A DNA stretch of 64,000 bases from the NCBI GenBank assembly GCA_000069925.1, contig AM422018.1:620001-684000 (forward strand), given 5' to 3'. This DNA comes from Candidatus Phytoplasma australiense (GTDB taxonomy: Bacteria > Bacillota_I > Bacilli_A > Acholeplasmatales > Acholeplasmataceae). Every line of letters begins with the position of its first letter. Positions within the stretch are counted from its first letter, which is position 1. Position numbers and translations under genes: made by a program. Shown here piece after piece: positions 49,053 to 61,999 of the stretch. The notes below the pieces were generated by a model. The model was not told where the DNA came from. It did not search any database and saw only the letters and a list, made by a program, of their open reading frames with translations.

Positions 49053-49160
49053 ATCATACTCCTATAAATTATTTAGTTATGTTTTTTTGTTGACAAAAAT
49101 TTTTCATTAAAGTATTTTTGTGAATTTTTGTTTAATACAATAAAAAAATATTAAAGAATA

Positions 49161-49186
49161 AAAAACCTGAATTATATCAGGTTTTT
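49161..49186 (-). terminator. Attenuator-type terminator between rplL and rpoB
   Basis: AAAAACCTGA and TCAGGTTTTT form a perfect 10-bp stem with a 6-base loop, followed on the minus strand by a T-run. It lies between rplL (ends 49,210) and rpoB (starts 49,052). In many bacteria partial termination here sets the ratio of ribosomal protein to polymerase subunit mRNA. Confidence 0.8.
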
Positions 49187-49209
49187 ATATCATTTAACAA
49201 GAAAATAAT

Positions 49210-49584
49210 TTATTGAAGTTCAATAACGGCTCCGGCTTGCTCTAATTTGGCTTTAATATCTTCAGCTAACGCTTTAGAAACATTTTCTTTTACTTTTTGA
49301 TCAGGAACTTTAATAAATTTATCAGCATCAAGCAAACCTAAGCCTGTTATTTCGCGGATTACTTTAATAACAGGGAGTCTGTTTTTCCCAAAATTTTTCA
49401 TAACAACTGTAAATTCTGTTTTTTCTTCTGCTTCAGGAGCATTAGAAGGTCCAGCAGAAGCCACCGCTAAAGCATTTGGATCGATTCCAAATTCTTCTTT
49501 TAAACCATCTAATAATTCTTTAATTTCTAATAAAGACATCTCTTTTAAAGCCGATATAAACAATTCTTTAGTTAATTTAGCCAT
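49210..49584 (-). CDS. rplL: 50S ribosomal protein L7/L12
   Basis: A 124-residue stalk protein. An N-terminal helical dimerisation part is followed by the flexible Ala-rich hinge (ALAVASAGPSNAPEAEE) and the C-terminal domain with FTVVMKNFGKNRLPVIKVIR and GLGLLDADKF. It follows rplJ, as is standard. Confidence 0.97.
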   Translation of the reverse strand: MAKLTKELFISALKEMSLLEIKELLDGLKEEFGIDPNALAVASAGPSNAPEAEEKTEFTVVMKNFGKNRLPVIKVIREITGLGLLDADKFIKVPDQKVKENVSKALAEDIKAKLEQAGAVIELQ

Positions 49585-49628
49585 TTTTATATAACATCCT
49601 ATCTTTAATTTTAATCTTTTTAATTTTT

Positions 49629-50129
49629 TTAATTATTTGTTGCTTGCTTTTCTGACAAAAGTTTTAAAGCAAAAGCTAATTGACGCAAAGGAGACAACAT
49701 TGCAACTGATAAAAGCGCCAACATTTGTTCTTTAGAAGGTAAAGTCGCTAAGCTATTGATTTCTTGCGGAGAAACAATTTTTTGTTCTACCACTCCTGAA
49801 ACAATTTTGACAACTTTATTTTGTTTAGCAAAATTATAAATGACTTTGATGGGTTCTAATAATTCTTGTTGACTAATGATTAAAGCTTTTATTCCTTTTA
49901 AAAGTGAAACTAAATCTTGGTAATTAGTATTCATAAAAGCTCTTTGCATAATATTTTTGGGATAAACCTTAACTTCACAATCAATTTTTTTTAATTGACG
50001 ACGAAGTTTCATAAATTCACTTACAGGCAAATTGGAATACTCAAAAACAATAACTGTTTTTGCTTGAGAGATTTTTTCTTGCAAAAAAGAAACTGTTTCT
50101 ATTTTTTTAGCTAACTGAGGTTTTATCAT
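49629..50129 (-). CDS. rplJ: 50S ribosomal protein L10
   Basis: A 166-residue stalk base protein that carries L7/L12 dimers on its C-terminal helix (EQMLALLSVAMLSPLRQLAF). The N-terminal part has AKTVIVFEYSNLPVSEFMKL and LRRQLKKIDCEVKVYPKNIM. AAGAAAGGATAG precedes the ATG. No obvious structured L10 leader is seen in the 57-base gap to rplA. Confidence 0.95.
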   Translation of the reverse strand: MIKPQLAKKIETVSFLQEKISQAKTVIVFEYSNLPVSEFMKLRRQLKKIDCEVKVYPKNIMQRAFMNTNYQDLVSLLKGIKALIISQQELLEPIKVIYNFAKQNKVVKIVSGVVEQKIVSPQEINSLATLPSKEQMLALLSVAMLSPLRQLAFALKLLSEKQATNN

Positions 50130-50186
50130 TGATCTATCCTTTCTTGGAAAATTAAATTTGTAATTATATCATTCAATATTTGATTT

Positions 50187-50876
50187 TTAGGCAATGGTAA
50201 TAGGATCAATTTTAATTCCTGGTGACATAGTGGTTGATATAGTAACATTTTTAATGTAGTTTCCTTTAGCCGTGCGAGGCTTGATTCTCATTAATTGCAA
50301 ATATAAAGTTTTAAGATTTTCTAACAATTTATGTTCTTCAAAGGAAGTTTTTCCAATAATCGCATGAATATTACCGTTTTTATCGAGACGATATTCAATC
50401 TTACCATTTTTAATTTCTGAAACAGCTTGACCAACGTTATCAGTAACAGTTCCTGTTTTAGGATTTGGCATTAAACCTTTGGGTCCTAAAAGACGTCCTA
50501 ATTTACTTAGTTGAGGCATCATTTCAGGAGTAGATACTAAAACATCAAAATCAAACCAATTTTTGGAAATTTTTTCAATTAAATCTTCATCACCAACATA
50601 ATCAGCTTGGGCTTCTTTTGCAATTTTGGCTTGTTCTCCTTTAGCAATAACTGCCAACTTTAAAGTTTTGCCAGTTCCATGAGGCAAGACAAGAGCGCCT
50701 CTTAAATTTTGATCTGCTTTTTTGGGATCTAAATTTAAGTGAAAAGCACATTCCACTGTAGCATCAAATTTAGTTATCTGGCTCTGTTTAGTTAATTTGA
50801 TTGCTTCCTGAAGAGGATATCTTTTTTTTATATCAAACATTTGACTAACTGCTAAATATTTTTTGCTTCGTTTCAT
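50187..50876 (-). CDS. rplA: 50S ribosomal protein L1
   Basis: A 229-residue protein of the L1 stalk. [37 protein letters not shown] and [20 protein letters not shown] are characteristic. An upstream in-frame ATG at 50,901-50,903 would add nine residues and overlap rplK, but AAGGAATT (complement of 50,883-50,890) fits the ATG at 50,874-50,876, which gives the normal MKRSKKY start. Confidence 0.96.
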   Translation of the reverse strand: MKRSKKYLAVSQMFDIKKRYPLQEAIKLTKQSQITKFDATVECAFHLNLDPKKADQNLRGALVLPHGTGKTLKLAVIAKGEQAKIAKEAQADYVGDEDLIEKISKNWFDFDVLVSTPEMMPQLSKLGRLLGPKGLMPNPKTGTVTDNVGQAVSEIKNGKIEYRLDKNGNIHAIIGKTSFEEHKLLENLKTLYLQLMRIKPRTAKGNYIKNVTISTTMSPGIKIDPITIA

Positions 50877-50892
50877 CTTAATAATTCCTTTT

Positions 50893-51318
50893 TTAATCTT
50901 CAATCAAAATACCCATATTACGAGCGGTTCCTGCAATTATTTTACATGCTTGTTCAACAGAATAAGCATTAAGATCTCTTAATTTTAAATTAGCGATTTC
51001 TTGAAGTTGTGATTTGCTAATGGTTGCAACTTTAGTTTGTTTAGCGTTTGCAGAACCAGCATCAATTTTGGCTGCTTTTTTTAAAAGATCGCTTGCAGGA
51101 GGAGTTTTGGTAACAAAAGTAAAAGTTCTATCTTCATAAACAGAAATAATTACAGGAATAATAAAGCCCATTTGATCCTTTGTTGTCTCATTGAATTGAG
51201 AACAAAAAGAAGGAATATTGACCTGAGCTTGTCCTAAAGCAGGGCCTACTGGAGGTGCTGGATTTGCTTTTCCTGCAGGTATTTGTAATTTCACCATTTT
51301 AACAACTTTTTTAGCCAT
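50893..51318 (-). CDS. rplK: 50S ribosomal protein L11
   Basis: A 141-residue protein of the GTPase centre. [20 protein letters not shown] at the start and the C-terminal RNA-binding part ending [11 protein letters not shown] are signatures. AGAAAGG precedes the ATG. It precedes rplA by 16 bases when the rplA start at 50,876 is used. Confidence 0.98.
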   Translation of the reverse strand: MAKKVVKMVKLQIPAGKANPAPPVGPALGQAQVNIPSFCSQFNETTKDQMGFIIPVIISVYEDRTFTFVTKTPPASDLLKKAAKIDAGSANAKQTKVATISKSQLQEIANLKLRDLNAYSVEQACKIIAGTARNMGILIED

Positions 51319-51430
51319 AAAAAACCTTTCTTTATAAAAATAAACGGTAAAATAAATTTTTTTATTATTTTTGCGTTATTTTAATTATTATTAATTAACA
51401 AATAATTTAAAATGATTTAACAAAAGAAAA

Positions 51431-52036
51431 TCAAGATATTTCTTTAAAATCACTAAATGAGATTTCAACTGGAACTGTCCTACCAAACAAATCCACTTCT
51501 ACAATTATTTTTTCTCGGTCATTATCTATAATGGAAACTTTGGCTTGTTGGTTGGCTAAAGAACCAGAAATAATTTCTACTTTTTTACCAATTAAATGGT
51601 CATAATTTGGTTTACTCATGATGCCCATTTTAAACAAAACCGGATTAATTTCTTTTTCGGATAAAGGAATAGGTTTAGAACTCATCCCGCTAGAACCTAA
51701 AAAACCGGTTATCCTTGGAGTATTTTTAACTACAAACCAAGAATGATCAGTAATAATCATCTCAATAAAAACATATCCTGGATATAAATTTCTTTCTTTA
51801 GAAGTTTTTTTTCCATCTGCGCGAGTTTCATAATAAGTTTCTCTAGGGGATAAAACATTAGAAATTAATTCTCCAATGCCAAGGCTTTCAACTCTTCTTA
51901 GTAAATCTTGTTTAACAGTGTTTTCATAACCTAAATAAGTCTGAGCAATGTACCACCTAAATTGAGGAGCTTCTGTTTGTAATTCTTGAGGTTTTTCTGT
52001 TTTTTGATCAATTGTCTTTGCTTTTTCTTTTTTCAT
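51431..52036 (-). CDS. nusG: Transcription antitermination factor NusG
   Basis: A 201-residue RNA polymerase-binding factor. The NGN domain has RWYIAQTYLGYENTVKQDLL and LYPGYVFIEMIITDHSWFVV; the KOW domain has IGKKVEIISGSLANQQAKVS. A TTG at 52,043-52,045 is in frame and overlaps the secE TGA; the ATG at 52,034-52,036 is the plain choice. An N-terminal Lys/Glu-rich stretch of about 25 residues precedes the NGN domain. Confidence 0.94.
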   Translation of the reverse strand: MKKEKAKTIDQKTEKPQELQTEAPQFRWYIAQTYLGYENTVKQDLLRRVESLGIGELISNVLSPRETYYETRADGKKTSKERNLYPGYVFIEMIITDHSWFVVKNTPRITGFLGSSGMSSKPIPLSEKEINPVLFKMGIMSKPNYDHLIGKKVEIISGSLANQQAKVSIIDNDREKIIVEVDLFGRTVPVEISFSDFKEIS

Positions 52037-52041
52037 ATGGA

Positions 52042-52452
52042 TCAACTAAATTTGTAACTTAATAATTTATCTATAATAAACCCAAAAGACCAAATAGATA
52101 CAACCAAAAAGGAAGTGAAAAAAATTACTTGAAGGGTGTTGAAAAAAGCTTGTCTTAAAGAAGGGAAACTGATTTGATTAATTTGCAAAAAAGCGTCTTT
52201 CAAAAAACGAAAAGCATTCACAAAAAGAGCGACCACAATAAAAAATAACAATGAAGCTTGAAAAACCAAATTAATACGAGGGTGACCGGAAAATGGTTGC
52301 GTTTCTCTGTTGGGCAAATTTATCAATTCTCCGTATAATCCACAAGACAAAAGAGATATGAAAATTAAAAAAACATTAAAAAAACTATAATTTCTGCGAA
52401 TAACGCCTAATAATTGATTTGGTTTATTTTCGTTAATTACTTTAATTCCCAT
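52042..52452 (-). CDS. secE: Preprotein translocase subunit SecE
   Basis: 136 residues. The C-terminal half has the SecE pattern: an amphipathic helix (FLKDAFLQINQISFPSLRQA) and a membrane segment (LQVIFFTSFLVVSIWSFGFI). In front are two further membrane segments (FFNVFLIFISLLSCGLYGEL and LVFQASLLFFIVVALFVNAF). The position between rpmG and nusG supports the call. The three-segment form resembles that of some Gram-negative bacteria rather than the short Firmicutes form. Protein export matters here because secreted effectors are expected to use Sec. Confidence 0.88.
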   Translation of the reverse strand: MGIKVINENKPNQLLGVIRRNYSFFNVFLIFISLLSCGLYGELINLPNRETQPFSGHPRINLVFQASLLFFIVVALFVNAFRFLKDAFLQINQISFPSLRQAFFNTLQVIFFTSFLVVSIWSFGFIIDKLLSYKFS

Positions 52453-52468
52453 AAACTAAAAAACTCCT

Positions 52469-52615
52469 TTACTTAGTTTCTTGATGCAAAGTATGTTTAT
52501 TACAATAAGAGCAATATTTTTTCAAATTTAAACGTTGCGAGTGGTTGCAATTTCTAGTTTTAGTATTATAATTACGACTCAAACATAAGACACAAACTAA
52601 AATATTTTTCTTCAA
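52469..52615 (-). CDS. rpmG: 50S ribosomal protein L33
   Basis: 48 codons from a TTG start: [20 protein letters not shown] then [20 protein letters not shown] and HTLHQETK. The two Cys pairs (VCVLC and YCSYC) make it the zinc-binding form. AAAGGAG (complement of 52,624-52,630) lies 8 bases upstream. The order rpmG-secE-nusG is conserved in bacteria. It is too short to appear in ordinary ORF scans. Confidence 0.93.
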   Translation of the reverse strand: MKKNILVCVLCLSRNYNTKTRNCNHSQRLNLKKYCSYCNKHTLHQETK

Positions 52616-52760
52616 AAAAATATCTCCTTTAATAATAAAAAATTAATTTAATGTTTCAAAACATCTTTTTTTATTATATCATAAATTAATGTTTTGAGGC
52701 AAAGAAAAGATAAATAATGATTTGTTTTTTTAGTAAAATTAGCAAAAAGAAAATTAAAGT

Positions 52761-53462
52761 TCAATAAGATAATAAAGTAGCATACATCATCAAAGCAGAA
52801 GCCACACTAACATTTAAAGAATTAATTTTCCCTTTCATAGGTATTTTAACCAATAAATCGCATTTTTGTTTTAATAAATAACGTATGCCGTCACCTTCAT
52901 TGCCAACAATAATCGCCAAAGACTGGTTACAAGGAATTTTAGTTAAGGTTTGCGTGGCATTGCTATCAGTTCCAATAATTAAAACTTGTTGTTTTTGTAA
53001 TTTTAAAATAGTTTGATGGAGATTTGAAACTAAAAAAACTTTGACATATTCCAAAGCACCGCAAGCAATTTTGGAAACTGTAGCATTTAAAGGAACTTGA
53101 TGTTTTTTGCTCATAATCACTCCATCAAAACCACAAGCCTCAACTGTTCTTAAAATGGCTCCCAAATTATGAGGATCATGAATAGCATCTAAAATCAAAA
53201 AGCGTTGCTTTTTTTCAAACGATAAAAAACTATCTAAATCATAAAATTGATAACTTTCTACTTGAGCAACTACTCCTTGATGGTTTTTTTGCTTGACTAA
53301 ATCAAATAATTTTTTTTTATCAACCAATTGATAAGGTTGATTAGATAGTTTCAAAAAAGAAATAAAAGAATTGTCTTTAAAATTAGCATCAAGATATAAT
53401 TGGTAAATTTTTCTTTTAGCTTTAATTGCTTCTTTGATTGTGTTTTTTCCATAAATAAACAT
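52761..53462 (-). CDS. rlmB: 23S rRNA (guanosine-2'-O)-methyltransferase RlmB-like (SpoU family)
   Basis: A 233-residue SpoU/TrmH methyltransferase. The N-terminal substrate-binding part has YGKNTIKEAIKAKRKIYQLY; the catalytic knot has LDAIHDPHNLGAILRTVEAC, IIVGNEGDGIRYLL and IPMKGKINSLNVSVASALMM. The usual RlmB target is G2251. Paralogue specificity (RlmB or TrmH) cannot be settled by motif alone, but the N-terminal domain and length favour RlmB. It lies one base after the P-type ATPase gene. Confidence 0.88.
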   Translation of the reverse strand: MFIYGKNTIKEAIKAKRKIYQLYLDANFKDNSFISFLKLSNQPYQLVDKKKLFDLVKQKNHQGVVAQVESYQFYDLDSFLSFEKKQRFLILDAIHDPHNLGAILRTVEACGFDGVIMSKKHQVPLNATVSKIACGALEYVKVFLVSNLHQTILKLQKQQVLIIGTDSNATQTLTKIPCNQSLAIIVGNEGDGIRYLLKQKCDLLVKIPMKGKINSLNVSVASALMMYATLLSY

Positions 53463-53463
53463 C

Positions 53464-55896
53464 TTAAAACTTCTTTTCTACTTTTTTGACATTTTTAAAA
53501 TTAAAAAATTTTTGGAAATTAAAAAAATTCTTAACATTCAAAAAACTAATCAAAAAAGATAAAATAACAACCACAAATAATAATAAAATTAAAGAGGGAC
53601 GCTTAAAAATAGTTGTTGATTTTCTTGCCAATGCAAAATAAAAGAATGAAAAAAATAATAACATAAGGATAAATAAAAGGGATTTTTGCAAATTGAATGG
53701 TTTACAAATCGACCATAAAACCATAAACAAAACCAAAGTTGCAACTAAAATGAAACTATCAGCAATTTTTTCTAATGTTTCCATTACATGATCGGAAGAA
53801 TATAATTTACAATAAATAAATAAATAGCTAAGCATAACTAAAAAGGCGTAAGGAAAGGCTTTTTGAAGATTTTTTTTTAAAAAATCACCTTTAATAATTT
53901 GGTAATTTTTTTCAAAAGATAATAAAAGCGAAGGGATTCCAATTGACCAATAATCCATAATAAATTGTAATTTTAAAGGATCGATCGGATAATAACAAGG
54001 TTTTTTAAATAGATTCAAAATAATAACATTAAAAGATAACAAAAAAGAAAAAATAGTTTTGGTGAAAAATAATATTGAAACTTTATCAAGGTTATTAATA
54101 ATTTTTCTGCCTTCAAAAACTACTTGTTTCATGGAGGAAAAATTGGAATCCATTAAAACTAAATTAGAAATATTACGAGTCGCTTGGCTGCCTGATGCCA
54201 TAGCAATTGAAAGATCGGCTTCTTTTAAGGCTAAAATATCATTGACGCCATCGCCTGTCATAGCAACTTTTTGACCTGCTTTTTTTAAAGTTCTAATCAG
54301 AATTTGTTTTTGTTGGGGGGTGGTTCTGCCAAAAATATTATACTTTAAAGCAATTTTTTCAACTTCTTCATCATTCATGTTTTCTAAATTAATTGCTTTA
54401 TTGGCGTCACTCACTCCCACTCTTTGAGCTATTTGTGAAACCGTTAAATGATTGTCGCCTGAAATAACTTTTATAGCAACTCCGTTTTTTTGAAAAAAAG
54501 CAATCGTATCAGCAGCATCTTGTTTAATATTGTCTTCAATTACAATCAAAGCCAAAGGAATGCAATTATTAATTTTTTGTTGGTTTTGGTTGGTATTTTG
54601 TTGAGAAATCCAATCATGAGTAGAATTTTTTGCCAACAAAAGAACACGACAACCGGCTTTTACTTGTTTTTCAAAGTCTTTTTGAATAAGAAAAAAGTTG
54701 TTTTGAAGAATAAATTCAGGGGCTCCTAAAAAAAAAGTACCTAAAGTCTCAAACTCAACAACGCTATATTTACGAACACTTGAAAAAGGAATGTTTTGTT
54801 TGATCGGATAAAAATCTGTATTTTGATCAAAATAACGTTTTAAAGCGTCGTGAGTATGATTGGAATCTGGTTCAGCTTTTAAAAAAGAAGCCATAATTTT
54901 TTCAAAAGGGAAATCCTTAGGAAAATAAGGAATAACTGATTTGACATTCATCGTGCCATCGGTAATAGTTCCTGTTTTATCTAGGCATAAAGTATTAATT
55001 TGGGCAAGCATTTCGATGCCAAATAAATTTTGAGCGTAAGCTTTTTGTTTGGCTAAATTGATAAAACCAACTGCTAAAGTAATGTTAACTAATAAAAAAA
55101 GTCCTAAAGGCAGCATCGATATTGTCATGGCACAAAAACCAAGCAAAAAGCTATTTTTATAATTATCCGCAGTTGAAACAGGATGAAAGCAAAAATAAGC
55201 CGAAGCTAGAAAAAGAAAAATTAAACAAATAATAATAGCTTTAATGAACGAAGATAAACCCTTCATCAAAGGGGTTTGAGGTTGTTTATACTTTTTGGCA
55301 GCTTGGGAAATTTTTTCAATATACATATCAGAACCAACAGCAACAATTTCTGCCACACTTTGACCAGAAATAACATAACTGCCTGAATATAAAAAATCAC
55401 CCTCTTTTTTCGCTATCAACTGAGTTTCTCCAGTTAAAAGAGCTTCATTAACTTCAATAACACCTGATTTTACTTTGGCATCGGCAGAAATTTGATCACC
55501 TGTTTTCAAAACCAAAAAATCACCTAAAACTAAATCAGCAATAGCAACAGTTTCTTTTTGGCCTTCTCTAATTACTTGTGAAGAAGTTTTTAGGAGTAAA
55601 GATATTTTATCTAAAGTTTTTTTAGCTCTAATTTCTTGAAAAAGATTAATAAAAATGTTAGTTAAATACACTAATAAAAAAAATAATTGTTTGTATTTGC
55701 CAATATAAATAATAACGAGAACAACAATTAAAATTAATAAAGTTAAGGAGTTAAAAAAATTATTAAATAAAATATCCTTAAAACTTCTGGAATTCTTAGA
55801 AGAAACAACGTTAGATTGGCCTAAAGCCTTTCTTTTTGCAACCTCTTTATTAGTCAATCCTTTAGTTATATTTAAACTATTCAAATTTTTATCCAT
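53464..55896 (-). CDS. Cation-transporting P-type ATPase
   Basis: An 810-residue membrane pump. The phosphorylation site CLDKTGTITDG has Asp306; the actuator motif LTGET is at 154-158; the hinge motif MTGDGVNDILALKEADLSIA follows in the P domain. M4 carries SMLPLGLFLLV in place of the usual PEGL. Two membrane segments precede the actuator, two follow it, and several end the protein. The overall shape resembles CtpE-type pumps. Ion specificity is unknown. Start ATG is not preceded by a strong ribosome-binding site. Confidence 0.88.
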   Translation of the reverse strand: MDKNLNSLNITKGLTNKEVAKRKALGQSNVVSSKNSRSFKDILFNNFFNSLTLLILIVVLVIIYIGKYKQLFFLLVYLTNIFINLFQEIRAKKTLDKISLLLKTSSQVIREGQKETVAIADLVLGDFLVLKTGDQISADAKVKSGVIEVNEALLTGETQLIAKKEGDFLYSGSYVISGQSVAEIVAVGSDMYIEKISQAAKKYKQPQTPLMKGLSSFIKAIIICLIFLFLASAYFCFHPVSTADNYKNSFLLGFCAMTISMLPLGLFLLVNITLAVGFINLAKQKAYAQNLFGIEMLAQINTLCLDKTGTITDGTMNVKSVIPYFPKDFPFEKIMASFLKAEPDSNHTHDALKRYFDQNTDFYPIKQNIPFSSVRKYSVVEFETLGTFFLGAPEFILQNNFFLIQKDFEKQVKAGCRVLLLAKNSTHDWISQQNTNQNQQKINNCIPLALIVIEDNIKQDAADTIAFFQKNGVAIKVISGDNHLTVSQIAQRVGVSDANKAINLENMNDEEVEKIALKYNIFGRTTPQQKQILIRTLKKAGQKVAMTGDGVNDILALKEADLSIAMASGSQATRNISNLVLMDSNFSSMKQVVFEGRKIINNLDKVSILFFTKTIFSFLLSFNVIILNLFKKPCYYPIDPLKLQFIMDYWSIGIPSLLLSFEKNYQIIKGDFLKKNLQKAFPYAFLVMLSYLFIYCKLYSSDHVMETLEKIADSFILVATLVLFMVLWSICKPFNLQKSLLFILMLLFFSFFYFALARKSTTIFKRPSLILLLFVVVILSFLISFLNVKNFFNFQKFFNFKNVKKVEKKF

Positions 55897-55961
55897 ACCT
55901 CATAGCACCATATTTTTTTAATTTAACTAAAAAAATAAAAAAATTATTATAATCTGTAAAT

Positions 55962-58094
55962 TTATTTTTTTGATATAAGAACGAAATCAATTCGCCCTCT
56001 TTCATTGATTTTAACACATTTTACCAAAACTTTGTCACCTATTTTCACCACATCATTTTCTTTTTTCGCTTTAGAAAAACGAATTAATCCTTCAATGCTT
56101 GGACTCACTTGGGCAAAAGCTCCCAAAATATTGCCAGCTTTATCATTTAAGAAACGCGAAATATGAGCGTGATAAATACTATTCACTTCCGCGTCTTGAA
56201 TTAAATTCTTAATAAAAAGAATTGCTTGTTTAACTGTTTCTAAATTAGAATGCATAACAAAAATACGGCCGTCTTGCTCGATATCGATTTTAACGCCATC
56301 ATGGTTTTCGATGATTTGATTAATGATTTTTCCTGCAGAGCCGATTACATCGCGAATTTTTTCTGGCTTTATTTGAAACATTTGAACTTTGGGAGCGTAT
56401 TGAGACATTTCTTTACGCGGGGAAGCAATAGTTTTATTCATATGTTCTAGAATATGAAGCCTTCCTTTTTTGGCTTGAAAAAAAGCTTGTTTTAAAATAG
56501 CTTGGGAAATGCCTTCAATTTTAAGATCCATTTGCAAAGCTGTAATCCCTTTATCACTACCTGCTATTTTTAAATCCATGTCACCAATATGGTCTTCTAA
56601 TCCTTGAATATCACTTAAAATAACATATTCGTTAGTTTTGGAATCCATAAACAAACCCATGGCAATTCCTGAAACAGCTCTTTTTAAAGGAACACCTGCA
56701 GCCATTAAAGACATAGAAGTGGCACAAACAGTCGCTTGTGAAGATGAACCATTAGATTCTAAAATTTCAGAAACTACTCTAATGGCGTAAGGAAAATCAT
56801 TTTCTTCAGGTAAAAGTGGCAAAATAGCTTTTTCAGCTAAATTACCATGACCAATTTCTCTTCTACTAGGAGCAGCATAACGACCTATAGAACCTACCGC
56901 AAACGGAGGGAAATTATAATGTAACATAAAACGTTTGTTGCTTTCTCCGCTCAAATCATCAATGATTTTGCTTTCTGATAAAGTTCCTAAAGTAACTACG
57001 GCCAAACTTTGGGTTTGTCCTCTGGTAAACAAAGCAGATCCGTGGGGTCGAGGTAACAAATCAATTTGTGAATCAAGGTTTCTAACCTCTTCTAAAGTTC
57101 TTTTATCAGGTCGTTTTTTGTTTTTGATAATATAATTTCTCATTTCTTGGTTAAATAATTTTTGAAACAAGTTTTCAATTAACAATAAATAATTTTTTTG
57201 TTCTTCGACGTCAAAAAAAGTAATTTGGTCAATTGTTTTAACAAAAGCTTTTTGTTGTGCTTTGGCTAGAATTTTTTTTTTGAAAACTTGCAAATCATTT
57301 TTTTGATCTTGTTCAAAAACATTCGCAACCAAGGTTCTTGTTTGTTCGTGATATTGTTCGTTAAATTCTTTTTCCAATGACTGCAATTCAGCGTCTAAAT
57401 CAATTAGTTTTTTAGTTTGACCAACTTTTTTTTGAACATCCTCTTGAAATAAACATAATTTTTTAATGTATTCGTGAGCAAAAACAATGGCTTCTAAAAA
57501 CATTTCTTCTGAAACCTCGGAAGCATGGGCTTCAATCATAACAACATTTTTTTTGGTTCCTGCTACTAATAAATGTAAAGGGGAATTGGTTAATTGTTGG
57601 GCGTTAGGATTAATAACGAATTGATTTTGAATATAGGCAACATAAACGCCTGCAACAGGCTCAAAAAAGGGGATTTCAGAAATAAGAAGCGACAAAGAAC
57701 TGCCAAGAATAGAAGCAATTTCGCTTTTAAAATCAGGATTTGAACTTAAAACTGTATTAATCACTTGTATTTCTTGTCTAAATTCCTTGGGAAACAACGG
57801 TCTTAAAGAACGATCAATTAAACGAGAAGATAAAATTTCATGGTCAGTTGAACGACCTTCTCTTCTCAAAAAACTGCCAGGAATTTTTCCAGCAGCATAA
57901 AATTTTTCTTGATAAATCACAGTTAAAGGGAGGAAATCAAAATTATTTTTCTTATTACTAAAAACTGTAGTTGTCAAAACAACTGTATCCTGAAAACGAA
58001 TTAAAACAGAAGGGTCAACGTTTCTTGCATAAGTTCCTATTTCTACTTGGAAAGAATTTTTTAAATCAGTGGTTTCAAAAACTTGCTTTAACAC
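55962..58094 (-). CDS. pnp: Polyribonucleotide nucleotidyltransferase (PNPase)
   Basis: A 710-residue phosphorolytic 3'-5' exoribonuclease. Two RNase PH-like domains are visible: the first with IPGSFLRREGRSTDHEILSS, the second with LPRPHGSALFTRGQTQSLAV and DIQGLEDHIGDMDLKIAGSD. KH (IRDVIGSAGKIINQIIENHD) and S1 (GDKVLVKCVKINERGRIDFV) domains end the protein. AAGGAGCATTAAAGG precedes the ATG. The S1 domain ends closely at the C-terminus, as in other Mollicutes. Confidence 0.97.
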   Translation of the reverse strand: MLKQVFETTDLKNSFQVEIGTYARNVDPSVLIRFQDTVVLTTTVFSNKKNNFDFLPLTVIYQEKFYAAGKIPGSFLRREGRSTDHEILSSRLIDRSLRPLFPKEFRQEIQVINTVLSSNPDFKSEIASILGSSLSLLISEIPFFEPVAGVYVAYIQNQFVINPNAQQLTNSPLHLLVAGTKKNVVMIEAHASEVSEEMFLEAIVFAHEYIKKLCLFQEDVQKKVGQTKKLIDLDAELQSLEKEFNEQYHEQTRTLVANVFEQDQKNDLQVFKKKILAKAQQKAFVKTIDQITFFDVEEQKNYLLLIENLFQKLFNQEMRNYIIKNKKRPDKRTLEEVRNLDSQIDLLPRPHGSALFTRGQTQSLAVVTLGTLSESKIIDDLSGESNKRFMLHYNFPPFAVGSIGRYAAPSRREIGHGNLAEKAILPLLPEENDFPYAIRVVSEILESNGSSSQATVCATSMSLMAAGVPLKRAVSGIAMGLFMDSKTNEYVILSDIQGLEDHIGDMDLKIAGSDKGITALQMDLKIEGISQAILKQAFFQAKKGRLHILEHMNKTIASPRKEMSQYAPKVQMFQIKPEKIRDVIGSAGKIINQIIENHDGVKIDIEQDGRIFVMHSNLETVKQAILFIKNLIQDAEVNSIYHAHISRFLNDKAGNILGAFAQVSPSIEGLIRFSKAKKENDVVKIGDKVLVKCVKINERGRIDFVLISKK

Positions 58095-58156
58095 CTTTAA
58101 TGCTCCTTTTAATGGGTTTTATAATGTATTTGTTGAAAAAAATATATAAAAATAAA

Positions 58157-58192
58157 AAGCTAGTGTTTGAACCGCTTTCAACAAACTAGCTT
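58157..58192. terminator. Hairpin upstream of pnp
   Basis: AAGCTAG with CTAGCTT plus an inner TTTG/CAAA, loop about 12 bases, followed by TATTT on the plus strand and an A-rich flank. It lies between tRNA-Asn and pnp and may end the rRNA operon transcript or form the pnp leader (pnp leaders are often RNase III targets). Confidence 0.45.
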
Positions 58193-58336
58193 ATTTGAAC
58201 TTTTCATGATTTTTAATTTTAAGTGATGTTTAATAAAAAAAGTCAATTTAAAATTATGTTTAATAAAAATAGAAGCGTCAATATTTTGAAAATAAACACT
58301 AATTTAAAAAATAATTCCAAGACGAAATTAAAAAAA

Positions 58337-58413
58337 TGGCGCCCACGCTAGGACTCGAACCTAGGACCCTCTGATTAACAGTCAGATGCTCTAACCAACT
58401 GAGCTACGTAGGC
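58337..58413 (-). tRNA. tRNA-Asn (GTT)
   Basis: A 77-base cloverleaf: acceptor GCCTACG/CGTGGGC, anticodon loop CTGTTAA (GTT) on stem TCTGA/TCAGA, T-arm CCTAGGTTCGAGTCCTAG, encoded CCA. It lies about 530 bases behind the 5S gene. Confidence 0.96.
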
Positions 58414-58944
58414 TTATTAATTTTACAAAAGAAAGGTAAAAGTTCCTCTCTAAATTAGGATTATATCACCAATCCCAACGTTTTAATGTTATTTAAAACA
58501 TTAAAAAAACGATTTTTTAATTTGTTTTAGAAATTGAAATATTAGTTTTAAAATATTTTTGATAGATGATGGAAGTATTTAGAAATAATTCAACATATGA
58601 AAAGATGGAAAAATAAACTTACAAGGAATCTTAAAAAATATTAAATTAAATATTACAATAAAAAAGAATAACAAAATCCATAAAATAAATTTTGCAAACA
58701 TAAAAAAAATAATAAGTAATAAGTGGTCTTTTTATAATAAAATAAAACCATTCAAAAAAAACTATTCAAAAAATTAAATAAGTTTTAAAAAATAAGTTTT
58801 AAAATTTGTTCAATAATTAAAAAATTTTAAAATTCCTGCAGCACTAATAAAGGCTACCATTTTAATTTAACTTATTTTTAAAACAAATTAAAAAATATAA
58901 AAAGGTTTGCTAAAATAATTAATCCTCTTTATTTATTTAAGCAA
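58414..58944. other. AT-rich spacer between 5S rRNA and tRNA-Asn
   Basis: No gene, tRNA or clear repeat seen in about 530 bases. Confidence 0.5.
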
Positions 58945-59054
58945 TTCTTGGCACTCCCTATCTTCGCTCGTAAAAACTATTGTCAGTACTAAGGACTTAA
59001 CTGCTGTGTTCGGGATGGTAACAGGTGTTTCCCCTTAGTTTTATGCACCAAGAA
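58945..59054 (-). rRNA. rrf: 5S ribosomal RNA
   Basis: Read on the minus strand, TTCTTGGTGCATA pairs with the TAGGGAGTGCCAAGAA end, and CACCTGTTACCATCCCGAAC and CAGCAGTTAAG are the conserved 5S loops. The boundaries are set by the terminal pairing. Confidence 0.93.
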
Positions 59055-61972
<2,918 letters not shown>

Positions 61973-61999
61973 TTTTTTTAAGATGTGACCTATTTTATT

